A DNA stretch of 64,000 nucleotides from Anoplolepis gracilipes (lineage: Eukaryota > Arthropoda > Insecta > Hymenoptera > Formicidae): contig NC_132972.1 of the NCBI RefSeq assembly GCF_047496725.1, positions 10,255,001 through 10,319,000 on the forward strand. The letters are read 5' to 3'. Below, piece after piece: positions 13,139 to 27,959 of the stretch. Below the pieces are notes generated by a model that saw only the letters and a list, made by a program, of their open reading frames with translations, did no database searches and was not told the origin of the DNA. Position numbers and translations under genes: made by a program. Numbering within the stretch: position 1 is the stretch's first letter; each line of letters opens with the position of its first letter.

Positions 13139-15927
13139 AGTTTTATTTGCTTTTATTTCTAATAAATAAATAATTTTTTCCTTTTGTTAAAAGTATGTGC
13201 AAATCGTCACAAACTGCGTGTTATTGCAAAATCGCATAGAATTTTCTCTCCCTAACAGTATAAAATTAATTGAAATGAGTATTTGTTTCATCTAGAATAA
13301 TAGGTATATTAAATATATCCGGATTTTAAATAACTTATAATTTGCTTTATATTTTAAAAGATTTAATTATTTGCCAGAAAACATATAGGTACTATAATAT
13401 TGTTGAATTCTTTTACGAATCGGCACGCCTGATATATAACGATCATTCAAGAAAGATGATTTTAATGTCATGAAACGTAGTCGTTTTATTGCCGAAACTA
13501 ACAGGAAAAAATGAGACTGGAGTTTTGACCATTCCCAGCCGTTCAATAGCATTTACTGCAACGATATTTTACATCGATGGAAGGGAAGAGGCGTTGTCGA
13601 TGGTCCCTTTGTTCACGTCAATTTATTGATGAGTTTGTGTCGTACATTAGTCGATAATCCAATTCGTCAGTAATGTCCATCGGTGCATTTATTGGACGGA
13701 TGATTATTAAAACGTTTGGCGTGCTTGCGCGATGATTGGAAGTAACGCGACTTTTATTCGAAAAAACGTCATGGTTCTTTTATCGCTCGAATGATTTTTG
13801 CTTGAAGAGACCTAATAAATTTATTATGATATTGTTTATTAATTCAAAATATAATAGCTAACACATGATAAGCTTGAAATAACAATCAAAATAATATTGT
13901 TTGAATATTTTACTAGCTAAGTGCAGGATGAAATTTAACAACAATAATTATATCAAACACATTCTATGAAAATGTACGAGTTGTAAAATGTGAGACTTAG
14001 TGCTCTTATATCGTCATTTATATTCCTTTTTGCGACGCGGACAAAGATCTCGTGGCGTTTAAAGCCTTTATTATGGCCAAATTGCGTGGCACTTAGCTTT
14101 AAACGTCGTTAAGCATTGAAAGAGAACTCTACACTGTTTTACTGTCCCTCCGCGTAGGCAGGGTTAGAATAAGAGGCAGTAGTGGAGAACGTAAATAGAA
14201 AGTGGTAAAAGCCATGGCATAATTATTTCGATGTATTTAATTGCCCTTTTTAAAAATGTTGACAGAGATAGCCAAAGTCATATAATGTTAATGTAAAATT
14301 TAATGCGACTCCTGCGGCTATCATTATTGATATGAGACAGCGTAATGTACAATAAACTTTTGCGTTTAAATTTGCAGAGTCGAAAAATGAGCGATAAAAA
14401 GAAAATCATAGAAACTGGAACGCGCGAGATTATTCAGAAGTTATTATCCCTCATTCTTCCGTAACGCGTGTTGAGAAGAAGCACTTCTTCACCTTACTTA
14501 AACTCGCTTCGATCTAACAGGCCACCCTCTTATTTTGCGAGTCCTCCGTTGAATTATCTCCTCGTAAATCAATCGCGTCCGGTACCATCGTTCATATTAC
14601 TCTGCTGTTATTATTATCACGCGCGTCCACGTCGGCTATGCGCCGAAATGACTGGTCGCTGAATGAGGAACGCGGAAAGAATATAAATGGATCTGTGCGA
14701 AGAAGAAGAAGAAGAGGAGGAGAGGAGAGAACAAGAGAGAGAGAGAGAAAGGGGCTCGAGGGGGCATTCTTAATTAACTAAAATACGCCGCAAGAATACT
14801 TCTCTGTTGTTTTCTTTTTATAAACTTTCATTAGAGTCCCGCTTGAGTTCGTTGCAGGTGTTGCTCGGGTAATTTCCGGCGTTTCGCGTCGCGCGTTTGC
14901 AAGAGCTCTTATATAATCTGTTTAACGTCGCGAAAAAAAAAAGGATTGATGAATTTGCATGTATGGCGCGCTCGCAAATTTTCGGAGAAAATTGTTGGAA
15001 AAATTACCAGTAATTATACGTATCTTTTTCTGTACAATTCCATCCGACACGTGGGATAATTTATCTTTTGCGGGATATATCGTACGGAGACGTGGAAAGA
15101 ATTAGAGTGAACGAGTGCTTTTGCGTCGAGAGTGCGACGCTCAGATCAAAAGTTATTTTCTTTCTACGTAACGCTTATATGAGAAATATCGTGTTGCAGT
15201 TCTAATCTCATTACCAAGTCTGTGAGAAAGATAAATATATATGTGGTTAAAGATAGATAAATATTTATTGCACTATTTTAAGTTAAAGCAATGATTTTTA
15301 GCAAAATTTTTTTTAATGTCACAAGTCTGATGATTTTTTTTCTCTCTTTAATAGAATACAATTAAAATTGATGATGTGATACAATTTTGGCGCGTTTGGA
15401 AATACGCTATTTCACACGCTACTATTCGAAATATTTTACGTGTTTATGGCAACATTATGCTACTTTCATACTGAAATAATATCTCAATTCGAAGCGAATT
15501 TCAATCTTTTTCAATTAAAAATGATATTAAATCTTTGTGCTAATTTTCAAAAACAAATATACAGATGTACATCAGAGATATGTTTACTAGTTTGCAGACT
15601 TGATAATGTGTGTTTATTATTCACTTGTGAGATTATATGATTAAGCAAATATTTTAATTAAAAAATTAAATGAAAAATAATTCTATTATGTTTACCAAAC
15701 ATGTTAACGTCAGAAAAATAATTATTCTGTCAACACAAGATAATTTTATTTTATACATAATACTGTAACATTTTTAGAAATAAATTCTGAAACAGATATA
15801 AATGTAAAAATAGTTTAATAAAAATTCAATATAAACATGAAACTGATATAGGTAAAATAATTTGTTGAGACATCAATTACGCTCACAATTGTTCGATTTT
15901 TTATAATGTTACATGTTAATTTGCAAT

Positions 15928-16154
15928 TTATACAATATGTGTCGTTCCCATAAAAAATTAAAACTGTTTAGAATGTACATACATGTATGTTCTTTTTAAA
16001 GTACTTTTATTTAAAAAATGTGCGCGATATATATTTAAAAATAATATTTTAATATAAAAGAATAATTTAAAAAAAAAATATATATATATATATATATAAT
16101 TTATATATTATATTTATATAATTAAAAAGGATTCTTTTTCTTCCAGCAAAAAAT
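15928..16154 (+). repeat. direct repeat B, copy 1
   Basis: 227 bp from TTATACAATATGTGTCGTTC to TTCTTCCAGCAAAAAAT, containing a (TA)n run. Almost identical to 16791-17015. Confidence 0.9.
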
Positions 16155-16790
16155 TTAAATAACAGAAGACCAGTTTCGATAATATAATTTTTCAATGAAT
16201 ATTGTCAATAAATAATCTTATTTCATAAAGAGAAAAAAAGAAAAGAAAATTTAATCTTAGAAGAGGCAAAATATTGAGAAAAGGAAATACAAGTACAGGT
16301 AGTGCCTGAAAAAGACCCCTCTTTTATACTTCCAAGGGTTTAAATCCGCGCATAATACACAGCTTCAGCCTTCCCGTGTCCTGCTTCAATCTGCTTATTA
16401 TTCGAAGTGATGCACTGCTTTTTCACAATACATTCGCGAATTAACTTGGCGTCGTCAGCCGCAAATGCGACGATAATACACGTTCTTCCATGTCCCGATC
16501 CGCAAATACGCAGTCATACATGGTACCTAATAAAGCGTACGAGGTTCGCCTCGTCCATTATACACATCACACAGCGAATATCAATGAATGTGTGGTGGCA
16601 CCATTTTTCGAATTTATGTTTTCGTTTGCTTTGGTAATCTTTGCTAAACATAAAAAAGTAACGAAAAAGTGTGTAGAATTATTTGGCGAACATATTTAGA
16701 GCGTTAAATTTGCAATGACAGTATGCGTGCTATAAAATTCTTTTTTGGTTTTTTAACTTGGCTTCTTACTTTGAATTTATTAATTATGTA

Positions 16791-17015
16791 TTATACAATA
16801 TGTGTCGTTCCCATAAAAAATTAAAACTGTTTAGAATGTACATACATGTATGTTCTTTTTAAAGTATTTTTATTTAAAAAATGTGCGCGATATATATTTA
16901 AAAATAATATTTTAATATAAAAGAATAATTTAAAAAAAAAATATATATATATATATATAATTTATATATTATATTTATATAATTAAAAAGGATTCTTTTT
17001 CTTCCAGCAAAAAAT
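16791..17015 (+). repeat. direct repeat B, copy 2
   Basis: Second copy, 225 bp. Apart from one or two substitutions (AAAGTATTTT for AAAGTACTTT) and the length of the A/TA run, I see no difference, so the duplication is recent or maintained. The spacing between copies is about 636 bp. Confidence 0.9.
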
Positions 17016-17730
17016 CTATGACTGATGTGTTATCTGATAAATATAAAACCATTAATACGCTGTTTAAATTTTATTAATTTTATTTTGTGTTTTATTTTTG
17101 TAGTTGTACGCAAATTTTGAATTCTTTTAATATCTAGAACTTAGAAACTAAAAATGATTTGAAAGTTAAAATTTTCCTCTCTTAATTTCTCTTAAATTAT
17201 TATTTATATTTAATTTATTATATATTATTTTATATTTTATATTAATTTATATATTATTTTAAAATTATTTTTTTATATTATAAAAGAATATTTGTTTATG
17301 TTGTTAACCTAACATTCACTCTAACAGAGAAAAGAGAGAGACAATAAAGCTTTTCTTTCATTAAAACTTTCATATACGTTGTTATTGTACAATGTTATCG
17401 TATTAAAAATGAAGGTCTCAGTCAACATGAGGAGCTACTATACGCGGGCAGCTATGAAAAGAAAATATTAATATCCTAGATTTAAGTGTGCGTGAAATAG
17501 GGGTGATATTGCATAGATAATCAATCGTATCATTATATCGAATATTTTGATTTTATTTGAAATTATCTATTAATTATTATTTTACGTAAAAAGAATATAT
17601 AAGAACTAATTAACTGCATAAGTATCTCTCTATGATACACATATTTTCAAATTTATGTCAATTAAAAGCTGGATAGGTAGGCGAACAAGAGAACGCCAGA
17701 ACTTGGATCAATTAAAGCATTGAGGATTTA

Positions 17731-17758
17731 GTCGAAAGTTCAAGAAGGAACTTTCGAC
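17731..17758. repeat. perfect short hairpin
   Basis: GTCGAAAGTTC and GAACTTTCGAC form an 11-bp perfect stem around a 6-nt loop. Confidence 0.7.
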
Positions 17759-18996
17759 AAAATGACTTTTACCGAGCGGAAGATCGAATTACCGAGTCTG
17801 AATTATTTTACCTAACCCGTTTCGCGTAATTGGCTTTCAATTGAAATCACGCGCGACATTATATCCACGTTCCGCAGACATTTTCTGTCGTCGCGCGACG
17901 ACAGGATTTTTCTTGGAATCGTATATTTTCTTTGTTTTCTTCGAAATCTATCAGCAGTCCGCAGTATTTCACGATTTCGGGGCGACGAAAATGGATGGAA
18001 AAATCGTCGGCTACACTGAAATCACGATATCGCATCTTCTTCGGCTCCACTTTTGTGCAGTTCCGGCAACAATAACACCGATAACATCAACAATAATTCA
18101 TTGCGTTATGCAGAATGATTATTTTCACTCACCAAATATTTTTCGAGTACTTTTACGTTATAAAAGAAAAATTATTTCTTATTATACTTGTATTATTCTT
18201 GTATTATACAAATTATATCACCGATTTAAAAATTATATCATCGACGTAAAAAAGAAAAAGAAATTAATTTTGACCGTTAACTTTATTTATATTCATTTAC
18301 ATTTCAATTTTTTACTTGTGTGTTTTAAAAGATGAAAAGATATAAAATGATTAAAAATTTACTCTATATACTTTTAAGTGCCCGAATTTGCAATATTTTC
18401 AAAATTTGTCAAATATATTTTAACAGTTCGAAACAGTTGTATCGATGAAAAGGTCCAATTAAAAATATTGATAATTATAATTGAAATTTTACCTGTTCGG
18501 CAGAGGAATATTTCGATCATATCGCGAGTTGAAAATGTTATCGAGTTACTTCGAATTACCGCTCTGAGTTGTATTTAATTATATCCGTTCAGACAAAAAT
18601 GTCAATTAAACGGAAAAACTTTTTCCCGCCCCGATAGGGTGAGGAAACGCGTAATAAAAATTTTGTCGACAAATCATGCTTGACATTACGCGAAATACTT
18701 TTTACGCGAATCGGAAAATCTCTCCCTAATACAGGGACACAGAGGACTTTTCTCCGCAATTCTTTTCGAGTCCCCCATCATCGCCCTCATTGTGTTTTCA
18801 ATATTTTTTTTTTTTCTCCGGAACGCGCGCAAAGTTTTCATGGCACGGTCGACGTCTACGGCAATTTGCATTTCGAATCGACGCGCGTGCCTCGGATGAT
18901 CGTAAAGGGCAACGTCAAGTTTTTCCGCGGTGAAATTGGGGACGCATCTGCGGCGCGCGTCTTGCCGATGTTTCTCGCTCGTGACGCCCGCTTTTG

Positions 18997-19014
18997 CACA
19001 CACACACACACACA

Positions 19015-19074
<60 letters not shown>
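18997..19074. repeat. (CA)n microsatellite
   Basis: Nearly 80 bp of CA, interrupted once by TACA, inside a CpG-rich block. It makes long open frames of Thr-His or Cys-Val on both strands; these are not genes. Confidence 0.97.
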
Positions 19075-19076
<2 letters not shown>

Positions 19077-19667
19077 ACATACATACACCGACATATACAG
19101 ACGGGCGCGCGCGTTGGCGCCGTGCACGTTGCAGCGCCGGATGTTCCGCTGCCGCAGTTGCGTTGCGAACGTCCGCGAGAGCGCACGCGAAAACGTCTAT
19201 AACGTGTGAAAGATCTGTCGGTATGTGAGTGTTCGTGCCTGAACTATATTTAGACACTAAATGATGTCGAGCTTCGTTTGTACAGAATACACGGGGTGTT
19301 CGGTGCAAAAGTGTAAAAAAAGATGATAAGGTGATATTTCTATTGAATTTTCACTATGATTTGAATTAATTTACTTTTCTCATACTAAAACAGAAATGTT
19401 AATGTTTTTCTTATCTATAATTGAATACTATTGTTAATTTATATAGGAGAATAATTTCTGTTAAACATTATAATTTAAAAATATATAAGGTATTATTGTC
19501 TATTTTAATTCAACTTAATTTGTTTAAATTTTTAGATGATTTCTTCTTATAATCGAGTTTGACATAAATATGTCTTTAGAAATAGCTGATTCTAAGCATA
19601 CATTGAAAGATGTAGTCGTATTATGTATATATATATATATATATACCGTAAAACAGCTGGTATATCA

Positions 19668-19805
19668 ATATCTTGGAACGACCGATATGCTATATTGCAT
19701 CTTGCAAGCAGAAGAAAGCAAATTACATATATACAGATATCATTCGACATAGACATACACACACACCAACACACATATTACACATTTGTTTTCGTTCCAA
19801 GATAT
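19668..19805. repeat. inverted repeat, 14-bp perfect arms
   Basis: ATATCTTGGAACGA at 19668-19681 is the exact reverse complement of 19792-19805, with weaker pairing outside (CAGCTGGTATA with TATACAGCG). It lies just downstream of a (TA)n tract and may be a short element. Confidence 0.5.
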
Positions 19806-21489
19806 CATTTATCTATACAGCGTCTGTTTGTGATTCTAAGTTACACAGAATATATCTCGCGACTTAAATTTTTTAATCAATACGTATAACACATATTATC
19901 GCAGTAAAACGTACAATTTATTGGTTCATTTAACGCTCAAAAAGCGAGTGCGAGAATTAAATATTTCTTATTTTGTACCGAGCGTATACAGTAGAAAATC
20001 GCAATATTGAATATAATACTCAGCAATCTAATCCAGCAACTTTATATACATCAATTATTTAAAAATATTATTTTGTTAAAATTTTGATTTTTTGACAACC
20101 ATGTTTAGCATTAAATAGACATAAAATTATCAAATGCTCGTATCTGATAATTTAATCATATGTGATGATGAACCTAAGAATATTGCATGAATATATGCAA
20201 TTGTTAGAGACATCTGTTGTAATCATCTCAAAAGAATTTTTAATTGTTTCTAATAAAATTGATTACGTAAATTGATTATGATTCTGATTGGTAGGAGAAA
20301 TTTATATCGCATGACTGCCAAAGAAATTAATTCTATTTCCTCTGGCATCATTTACGTGTAGTAATCGAACACCGATATTATCGTGCATGTGTCATCATTA
20401 TAATTTCAGATATTTCTAATAATATTTAGACTCGTCCGAATTGAACATTCTGCACGTACCGTTCGAAATCTAATATAACGGCGTAGTATTATTGTTATCA
20501 CATCTACTCCTGGGGAAAATTGCGAATGCTGATTTTCAGTTTTACACAAAGTCGTACTTCGCCGCTGCTTTCGAGATAACGATAATAATTCAACTACCGT
20601 CCCGGCGCGCTGCAAATGAAGTCGCGATGAGACTTGGATTAACTTCGCAAACGTGGGAGTCCCCTATGTTCTTCGTTCTCTCCTAGTCTTGACAAAAACG
20701 ACAACCGCGTACACTGTACTCGAAGTCATCTCTTTATGAAGCGCGTTTCTGTAAGATGCGTTTGCACAATGTGAGCATCAAGAAATGAACAAGCTAAAAG
20801 ATGAAACCGCTGATGAAATGTTTATGCAATTCCATACACTTTTATTATATTGACGAGCACAGTTTGCTAATAATAATTATATAGTAATATAAAATAAATA
20901 TATATTATAGTAATATAAAATAAGAAATATGTAACACATTTTTTTAAATACAATAGTATATTATAATAATTATTATAATAGTATTGCAATAATTATTTAT
21001 TAATAATAAATATTCGATATATATATTTTCTAGATGATTTTTACAATATATATTTATTATGTATTTGCAGATTGTGTTTTTTTATTGTCTAAATCGAGAA
21101 TTTGAGAAATAGCAAGTGAATCGTTAAATAAAAATTAGCGATTACCAATAGAAATTAATATAGTGATTAAATTATAATATTATAATTTATGAATACTCAT
21201 ACCATTAGTTGAACTAATACTTGATACCAAACTAATTCCTGCTAATTCCCCGATCTTGTATACCACAATTCCCCAGCGGTTTATCCCTCGGAACGAATGT
21301 TCGTTTGTTTGCTCGTGTTCATGGTAGGAAAACGCGTTTACATATATCTTCTAAATTTACCGCTAGTTAGGGCTACATAAGTTCACAAAGTATTGGACGA
21401 ATCAAATTAACATGCAGTTAAATATTGTAAAAAAAATTATACTTAAAATATAAAATTAATATATTAAATAATTATGTCAAACTATATAA

Positions 21490-21499
21490 AAGAGAGAGA

Positions 21500-21555
<56 letters not shown>
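21490..21555. repeat. (GA)n microsatellite
   Basis: About 66 bp of GA with two early AAG interruptions, in AT-rich spacer. Confidence 0.97.
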
Positions 21556-21558
<3 letters not shown>

Positions 21559-22779
21559 TATAATTTTATATTTTATTTTTAATATATGTACATAAAGATA
21601 CGCGCATATTTATAGTGTACGTATTTTAAGTTTTATTGTGAATGATGCACTTTCTTATTCAATTATATGTTTCGTAATGTTAAATCAAAAAGACCTTAAT
21701 TTACCAAAGCTATTACTTTATACTCGTGCTCGTAAATCTTATACTTGTGAATTTTGAGATTATACTTCTAGCAAAATTCTCTGAAGATTACTTTAATAGG
21801 TCCTGACAAAAGGAAAATTACATCTAATAATACTGCCCCTTTTTTAAATGATGATCATGAAGGTAGGATGATGAAACGGCGACTGTGCCATCGTTGAATG
21901 AAGTCAAGTTTTTATTGAAATCATGGGTTAGGGAGTGAGATGTAGCAATTTAGTGTTATATAAAAATATAATGATTATCGCGCGGCTCTTTTCGACGGCG
22001 CTTTGTAATATATAAAAATACAGAGTGCTGTCGGGAGCCGATGATCTCGACGATTTAATTTAATTTGATCGCGCGCGGATACTATCTCTCGTCTCGGCGT
22101 TCCATTAAAAACTTTCTGCGTGAAACCGCGATTCCTCCGCACATTCGCGATTATTTCACGAAGATTTTCCTGCTTAAAGGAGAGACGGTGGACTTTACCG
22201 CGACAGTACGGATCGACGAACGTGTTCATGAATCTTGAATTAAACTAATTTTCAAACCTCAAAGAATCAAGAGAGAGTCTGCGCGCCAGCTTGATATTCC
22301 TCCGTCATTCGAGAGCCCTTTTTGTCTCTTTGTCGAGACCAGAGTATAAATCTGCTTTACGGAGTTTCGTAATGTCACTCGGCGAGAGAAGAACTTTTGT
22401 GTATCAAACGCGCAAGCCGCAAGGGCCTTTTACTCTTCTGACCTCGGATTTCCGCGAGGCAAAACGGGAAGGCTTCGCGATTAACCGAAATCAGTCCCAA
22501 CATTTGTTAACACCCGCGCGAATGCAGATTACGTCGTTTCATCACGAAAAAAGAATCAGAAGACCCGCAATCAAACTCGTTATTAAACTTTGAAACTGAA
22601 GGAAATTCGCTGGAAAAAAAAAAATAGAGAGAAAAATTCTTGTTTTCATCTATCTTCGAAACAGATCGATCCACTTTATTCCATCGTTTGAATAACTCTC
22701 TGATTATTCTTATTGTTCTCTCGATATATGTATACGGACGTTGAATAGAAATCTTCCAGATTAATAGCGACAACACAAT

Positions 22780-23064
22780 GATCGTGTTTTATGGGGAGAG
22801 ATGAAGAGTATCGATTCGACTTTGTACGCGTATTCCCGCAGAATTTCTGCGGCATCTTCGTGAATAAACATGGGAATTGCTCCGACAGTGTCGATCGCAG
22901 TCGAGATGTCGTTCCGTTCGACTTCTCATCGACGTACTCTCTTATGGCGATCACGTGCGCTCTCGCTTTGTTCCTTTAGACGGGTATCCGTTAGAGTCGA
23001 GATATCTTTCAGGAGAGGCGGAGAGAACGACAGGAAGAGGAAGACAGATAGAAAGGGACAGATA

Positions 23065-23110
<46 letters not shown>

Positions 23111-23450
23111 CTTTCGCGCGTTCCATAATGTTGGAGTTAAATGGTCGCGACCGCATCGTCGCGATATTGTGAGTTAATACGTCGGATCATAAATTGACAG
23201 GACGAATTTAATCGCGCCCCCGATGCAATACGAGCGCGCGCCCGCGCGCTCTTCAATTAGCTCGCTTAATCGCGCCCGCCCATTCCCTTTCGCTACGCGA
23301 AAAGCTCGAGCGGAATCCGCCGCTGGCAGACACATCGGCACCGCCGTTGACTACTCATCGTTCATCGCGCTCGAGGAAGCGAATGGCTGGTAATTAACGC
23401 GCGATTGCGCACCCAGAGAGATGGCACACACTTTACCGTGTGCCATATGA
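22780..23450. promoter_or_regulatory. CpG-rich block, possible regulatory element
   Basis: Dense CpG with homeodomain-type cores (CAATTAGC, GTAATTAACG), an embedded TC microsatellite and the inverted motif CACACTTTACCGTGTG. No exon recognised. Confidence 0.3.
23067..23108. repeat. (TC)n microsatellite
   Basis: Uninterrupted TC of about 42 bp inside a CpG-rich block. Confidence 0.97.
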
Positions 23451-26400
23451 GATATTATGGAAGTATCGATACTCTTCCCAAGCGACTCGTTTCGTGCGCG
23501 TTTTCGCATCTCGAACGGAGGATCTCGATACTATTCGGAAATTATCGACGTTTTATGTCTGTTAAGCGCAAGTAGGTCGTTATTAAAGTGCTACGTTGCA
23601 CCTAGGGATGTGCTTAGTATATCGATATTATCTAAGTGCCGATATTTGATGTTGATATAGTAACGATCGCTTTAATGGAGTATCAAAAGTAAAAGTTAGA
23701 AGCGAAAGTATGTTAGAGCATATCGACTGCGACAAGATTGACTTGACGAAATATATCAACATTAATATTTAAAAGACATATGAGTATTATTTTTTTGACA
23801 TAGGAAATAAAATAAAATTCTGTTGTACATATGTGTAGCTCAAAATGTTACCATGATTGTTGATATCGATTTTTTCTAATATTATTGATAGAAGCTTTTA
23901 GAATTTTATAATAAAGACAAAGCAAAAGAAGTACAGTAATTATTTTTAATTAAAATAATTCAACACTGTTATTAAAGTGAATTGAATTGACAGATCTTTT
24001 AGGAGAATATTCACATACGCGAAAAAAAAAAAAAAAACTAAAAGTAATTTTTTTTGGAAACTGACATGTGTAAAATTCCAAGTATTCCGAAACGAAAAAT
24101 TGAGAGAGAAAGAGAGTCACGTAGCATAGCTACAAAGGTTTACTTAAATTTTTTTTTACATTCTTTTTGAGAAAACGTAAAAGTGTAACCGTTGTTTAAA
24201 TGTCTCGTTATCTCGACTATTTCTTGACGTAAACGAGAAAAGCTGTAAATCGACGCGCTTTACGGCTGGCACTCGATAACACAAATAGTCCGCGATATCT
24301 CGCGATGCATTCGCCATAGCGTCACGTACCCGTTCGAGCATTCGCGATTCATTTCGCCGCCGGATATTCCTTCATTTCGTCAGACATAATCCTGCCGCTC
24401 TCGTTTTCTTCCCGGGTAAGAATTTTCAAGTTTCGAGCGCGTACGTGCTCCTCGTAGCAATCACGGTTTCCGCGTATACAGCACGAGCTAGCCCGTTTCA
24501 CACGCGTGATTCATTATTCCCTGAGTGCGAGCGCGAGATTTGAAAGGGTGGAGGTGGAGGAGGGTGGAGGGGGCGCGTTATATTCTGCATAAAAGTGCGC
24601 GAAATTATTCAATGTCGGAGCCCGGCTCGTTTCTCGACTCCGGGAGTCCGAGTTGCCGCGAAAAATGCTTCATTTGCATATCCCTTGTTAGCTCTCTTGA
24701 TAACGCATGACGTAGAAAAATCTTTTCTTCCTACATATGATCTTCATGTGATTTCTGCCAGACGTTATATGAGTTTCGCTACATCTCCGTTTACGCAAAT
24801 TGTCTAGATAAGTTTCATGTGGTATAAAATATTTTATTTTTTATTAGACGATAACAATAATTTATTAACCAAGTTTTCTTTTTCTCCGTGTTTCATACAA
24901 GAAGGATTTATAGCTGATTATCTCAATGTCTTGTTCAAAATTCCATAACTTTGAAATAGTATTTCATTCGATTCGACATATACTTTTTATGAATGACATT
25001 TTAATTATTAATTATACTTATCGCATACAAATATACATGTATTATTTTTAGAAAAAAAGAAAAGAAAATAATGATAAAAATTTGATTTCGATCACATAAT
25101 GTAAGGATTCACACAAAAGTTTGCGCAAACACAATCTTATCGAATGGATTTGTATTTTTGACTCGCAAATTGTACGTATTGAAAAGCAAATTGCGAACGT
25201 ATTGAATAATAGAGAGAGATAACCCCATAATTGCCACGAGAAAATATACGTTGTCCTTTGTTCCCTCTTTCTGACGTTGCTTCCGCAAAATCGTTCCGCC
25301 ACAAGCCGCTTTTACAAGCTTTACAGATTCGAATTTCCGACCGACAAAGGAGCGTTTTACTGACGTATTTAACCTATTTCTCTCCTAGGGCAAGAGACAG
25401 GATATTTCCACGTTTTAAGCTTTCCTAAACCGCATGTCGACTGTCTTATCCGAGTGCAGTTTTACGTTCTTGTAGTAACGAGATGAATGTTCAAAGCGCG
25501 AACGCTCCAGGCGAATGCAACTCTGTCGTAAAAAAATATTGTAGGTATATCGCGTGTGACATATGCGTGACATCGCTCTTCGTATTATTTTTTCTTTAAA
25601 AAAAAATATTCAATTTTTACTCGTAATCTGGGAATTTAATTTCTGATGAAAAACCGCGCAGTTCTAATTACGCGAGTTATAACGCTCGCGTGGTCCGCAA
25701 CGACAAATCGTTGTTTTTAATATCCGCGCGACATGTATCGAGGATATACGTATATCCGGTCCAACATATACACACACGCACAATGCGTAATTAATTTGTC
25801 AATAATATCTCATTCGACCAATGCACGAGCGTCCAACACTTTGACACAAACATGAATATCGCGGTCATTTGCGGTCAAAAACCATGTGAAAAAACGCGCG
25901 AAAGCTGGTCGCATTCGTGTTTTACGTCGCGAATAAAAACGCGCTAAAGTTCTTATTTCGAGCGAACATCAGGAAATTATTTTATATTATTTCTATGTGT
26001 CTGGTTGGATACATATCTTTTTATCAGCCATAAGTTATGACGCTTACCGAAAACCATTTGATGAAACAAAAACAATAGGTTTTTGTAATCGTTCAGTCGC
26101 AGACATCTCCAATTACATCGGGTAATTCGAAATTAACTCGGTCTATTTTGAACTTTGAGATGTAGTATTATATATATGTATAATTCGATGTTAACACGTT
26201 GCTTGTAATAAAAATAGCAAGTGTATATACACAGATCACTTCTTTTCCTTAAAAAAAAGTATTACAAAAATACCACAAATACTTCGTGGAAATCGGTCAC
26301 TCTCTCTAATAAAAATGTCTAACAGAAGAAAATCTTATTTGTAGTTTATTCGTAACTTTTTCTTTTCCTCAGAACGCAATCTTGTTTGCCACTCGAGCGA

Positions 26401-27959
26401 TACGCGTGGACACGTAACAACGTTTATACGCGTCGCTGCGCATTCGCTGCTTCATGCCGGATGTTACCGGAAGTAAAAATCCCATATATCTTAAACTCGC
26501 GCGCGTCTCACGAGTGATACATGGACGCGTGGTCGTGGTTCTTCGGCGACGCGCAATTGAATCGTGCTTTATGCACTCGTGTTCCACGTCGCTCGTCCGC
26601 TAAAATTAATCGCTTTCTGTACTTATGACAGTTCCCCCGTGCCTTTTATGCGACATTCGCGAACGAAACGGGAAAACAACGATGATTGCGCGCGACGACG
26701 TGAGACAAAGAGAAAGAGAATGTGAATAAAATACTGTTTCTAGACGATAGAAATGGACCGACCTATTCGCGGTACAACAGAGATTAATTATCGGAACCTG
26801 AAAATTGTCGAGATTGCGTAATCGAGGGAATCAGAATTGTAAATTTCCATCAAGGGAGTTTAATTCTCGAGAATATAAATGACTTTGATATGTGTGTGCA
26901 TAACAAGGTATGCAGTATGAAATGTTTGAAATAACAGATTCTGAAATTAATGATTGTTTTGTTGACAAATCTGATGCTGAAGAATCTTTTCTGACAATCA
27001 AATTTCGGTAATAGACAACGAAATCGTATTATTTAATTATATTTTTAAAATTTGATTTGCAACAAATTATTATTTGTACTTGTCTTCCCTAAGATTAAGA
27101 TCAAAAGTCATTAATAAAAATACAACAACTTTCTTATTTTTATTAATTATAATATAATTATGATTACTTTATATATGTATACTCTTCTTTAGAGTGTTTT
27201 TTTTTTTAATAGAAGAAAGAGAAAAAAATATTTGAATTTGTTCAGAAACTATTTCGACATCAATTAAAATCCATGATTAAATTATGATTATCTTTTTTTC
27301 AGTGAATATTTATTTAATTTTTGTTACGGTTATTTTCTTATCAATTTGTATAAGATATGTTTATGTAACATAAAATCGAAAGTATACAACATTTTCGATC
27401 TGCGGTATATAATGCTTTAGATTAATCTATTGTAAGTCGTTATTAACATTTCGAAACGCTGGACGACACGTGATAATCTGTTGGATGTGTCGCATACATA
27501 AAGTTATAAAATGTACTGCTCGTTATCGTCCGGTGATACGAATCGCCTGTTCCGGCCGGGATAACCGCGAACTCTCTTTCTCTTCCGTTCCGATTTCATT
27601 GGTTGCGGTGATTGCGAGATCGTGTATATACACCATATACATATACGGCCAAATAAAGCAATCTTTTCTAACTAGAAATGGAATTAAGATAATTAAAATT
27701 TATTACTTTGACAATACTTTGACAATTTATACCACGTGTAAAAAATCGAGTCATTTAGTCCGAATGTATTTCGTAAATAAATTATTATATTGTCCTGTAT
27801 TTCTCGATTTGTGCATTATCGTTATCACTATATAACTTTTCAACAAGTTTGTGGCTTGATAGAAAAACGACGTTATTAAGTTTTTACATTTGACATTTGT
27901 ATTTAAGCCATTTTTCCAGATTGATTCTCGCGGTCACTTGTGCCTCTAAAGTGACAATT

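Noticed and set aside
15928..17015. Complete TRIM retrotransposon
   Set aside because: TG...CA ends are suggestive, but the two copies share sequence outside those ends, and no primer-binding site, purine tract or target-site duplication was found.
17841..18335. 164-codon plus-strand open frame
   Set aside because: The second half is AT-driven (Ile, Tyr, Lys), no family resemblance, no splice-site support.
18680..19308. Several overlapping open frames of 70-182 codons on both strands
   Set aside because: They are produced by the (CA)n tract (Thr-His and Cys-Val runs) and by stop-poor CpG-rich flanks; there is no domain or consistent frame.
19280..19330. ACACGGGGTGTTCGGTGC as a transposon terminus
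   Set aside because: It resembles ends seen in some insect elements, but no partner terminus or coding remnant was found.
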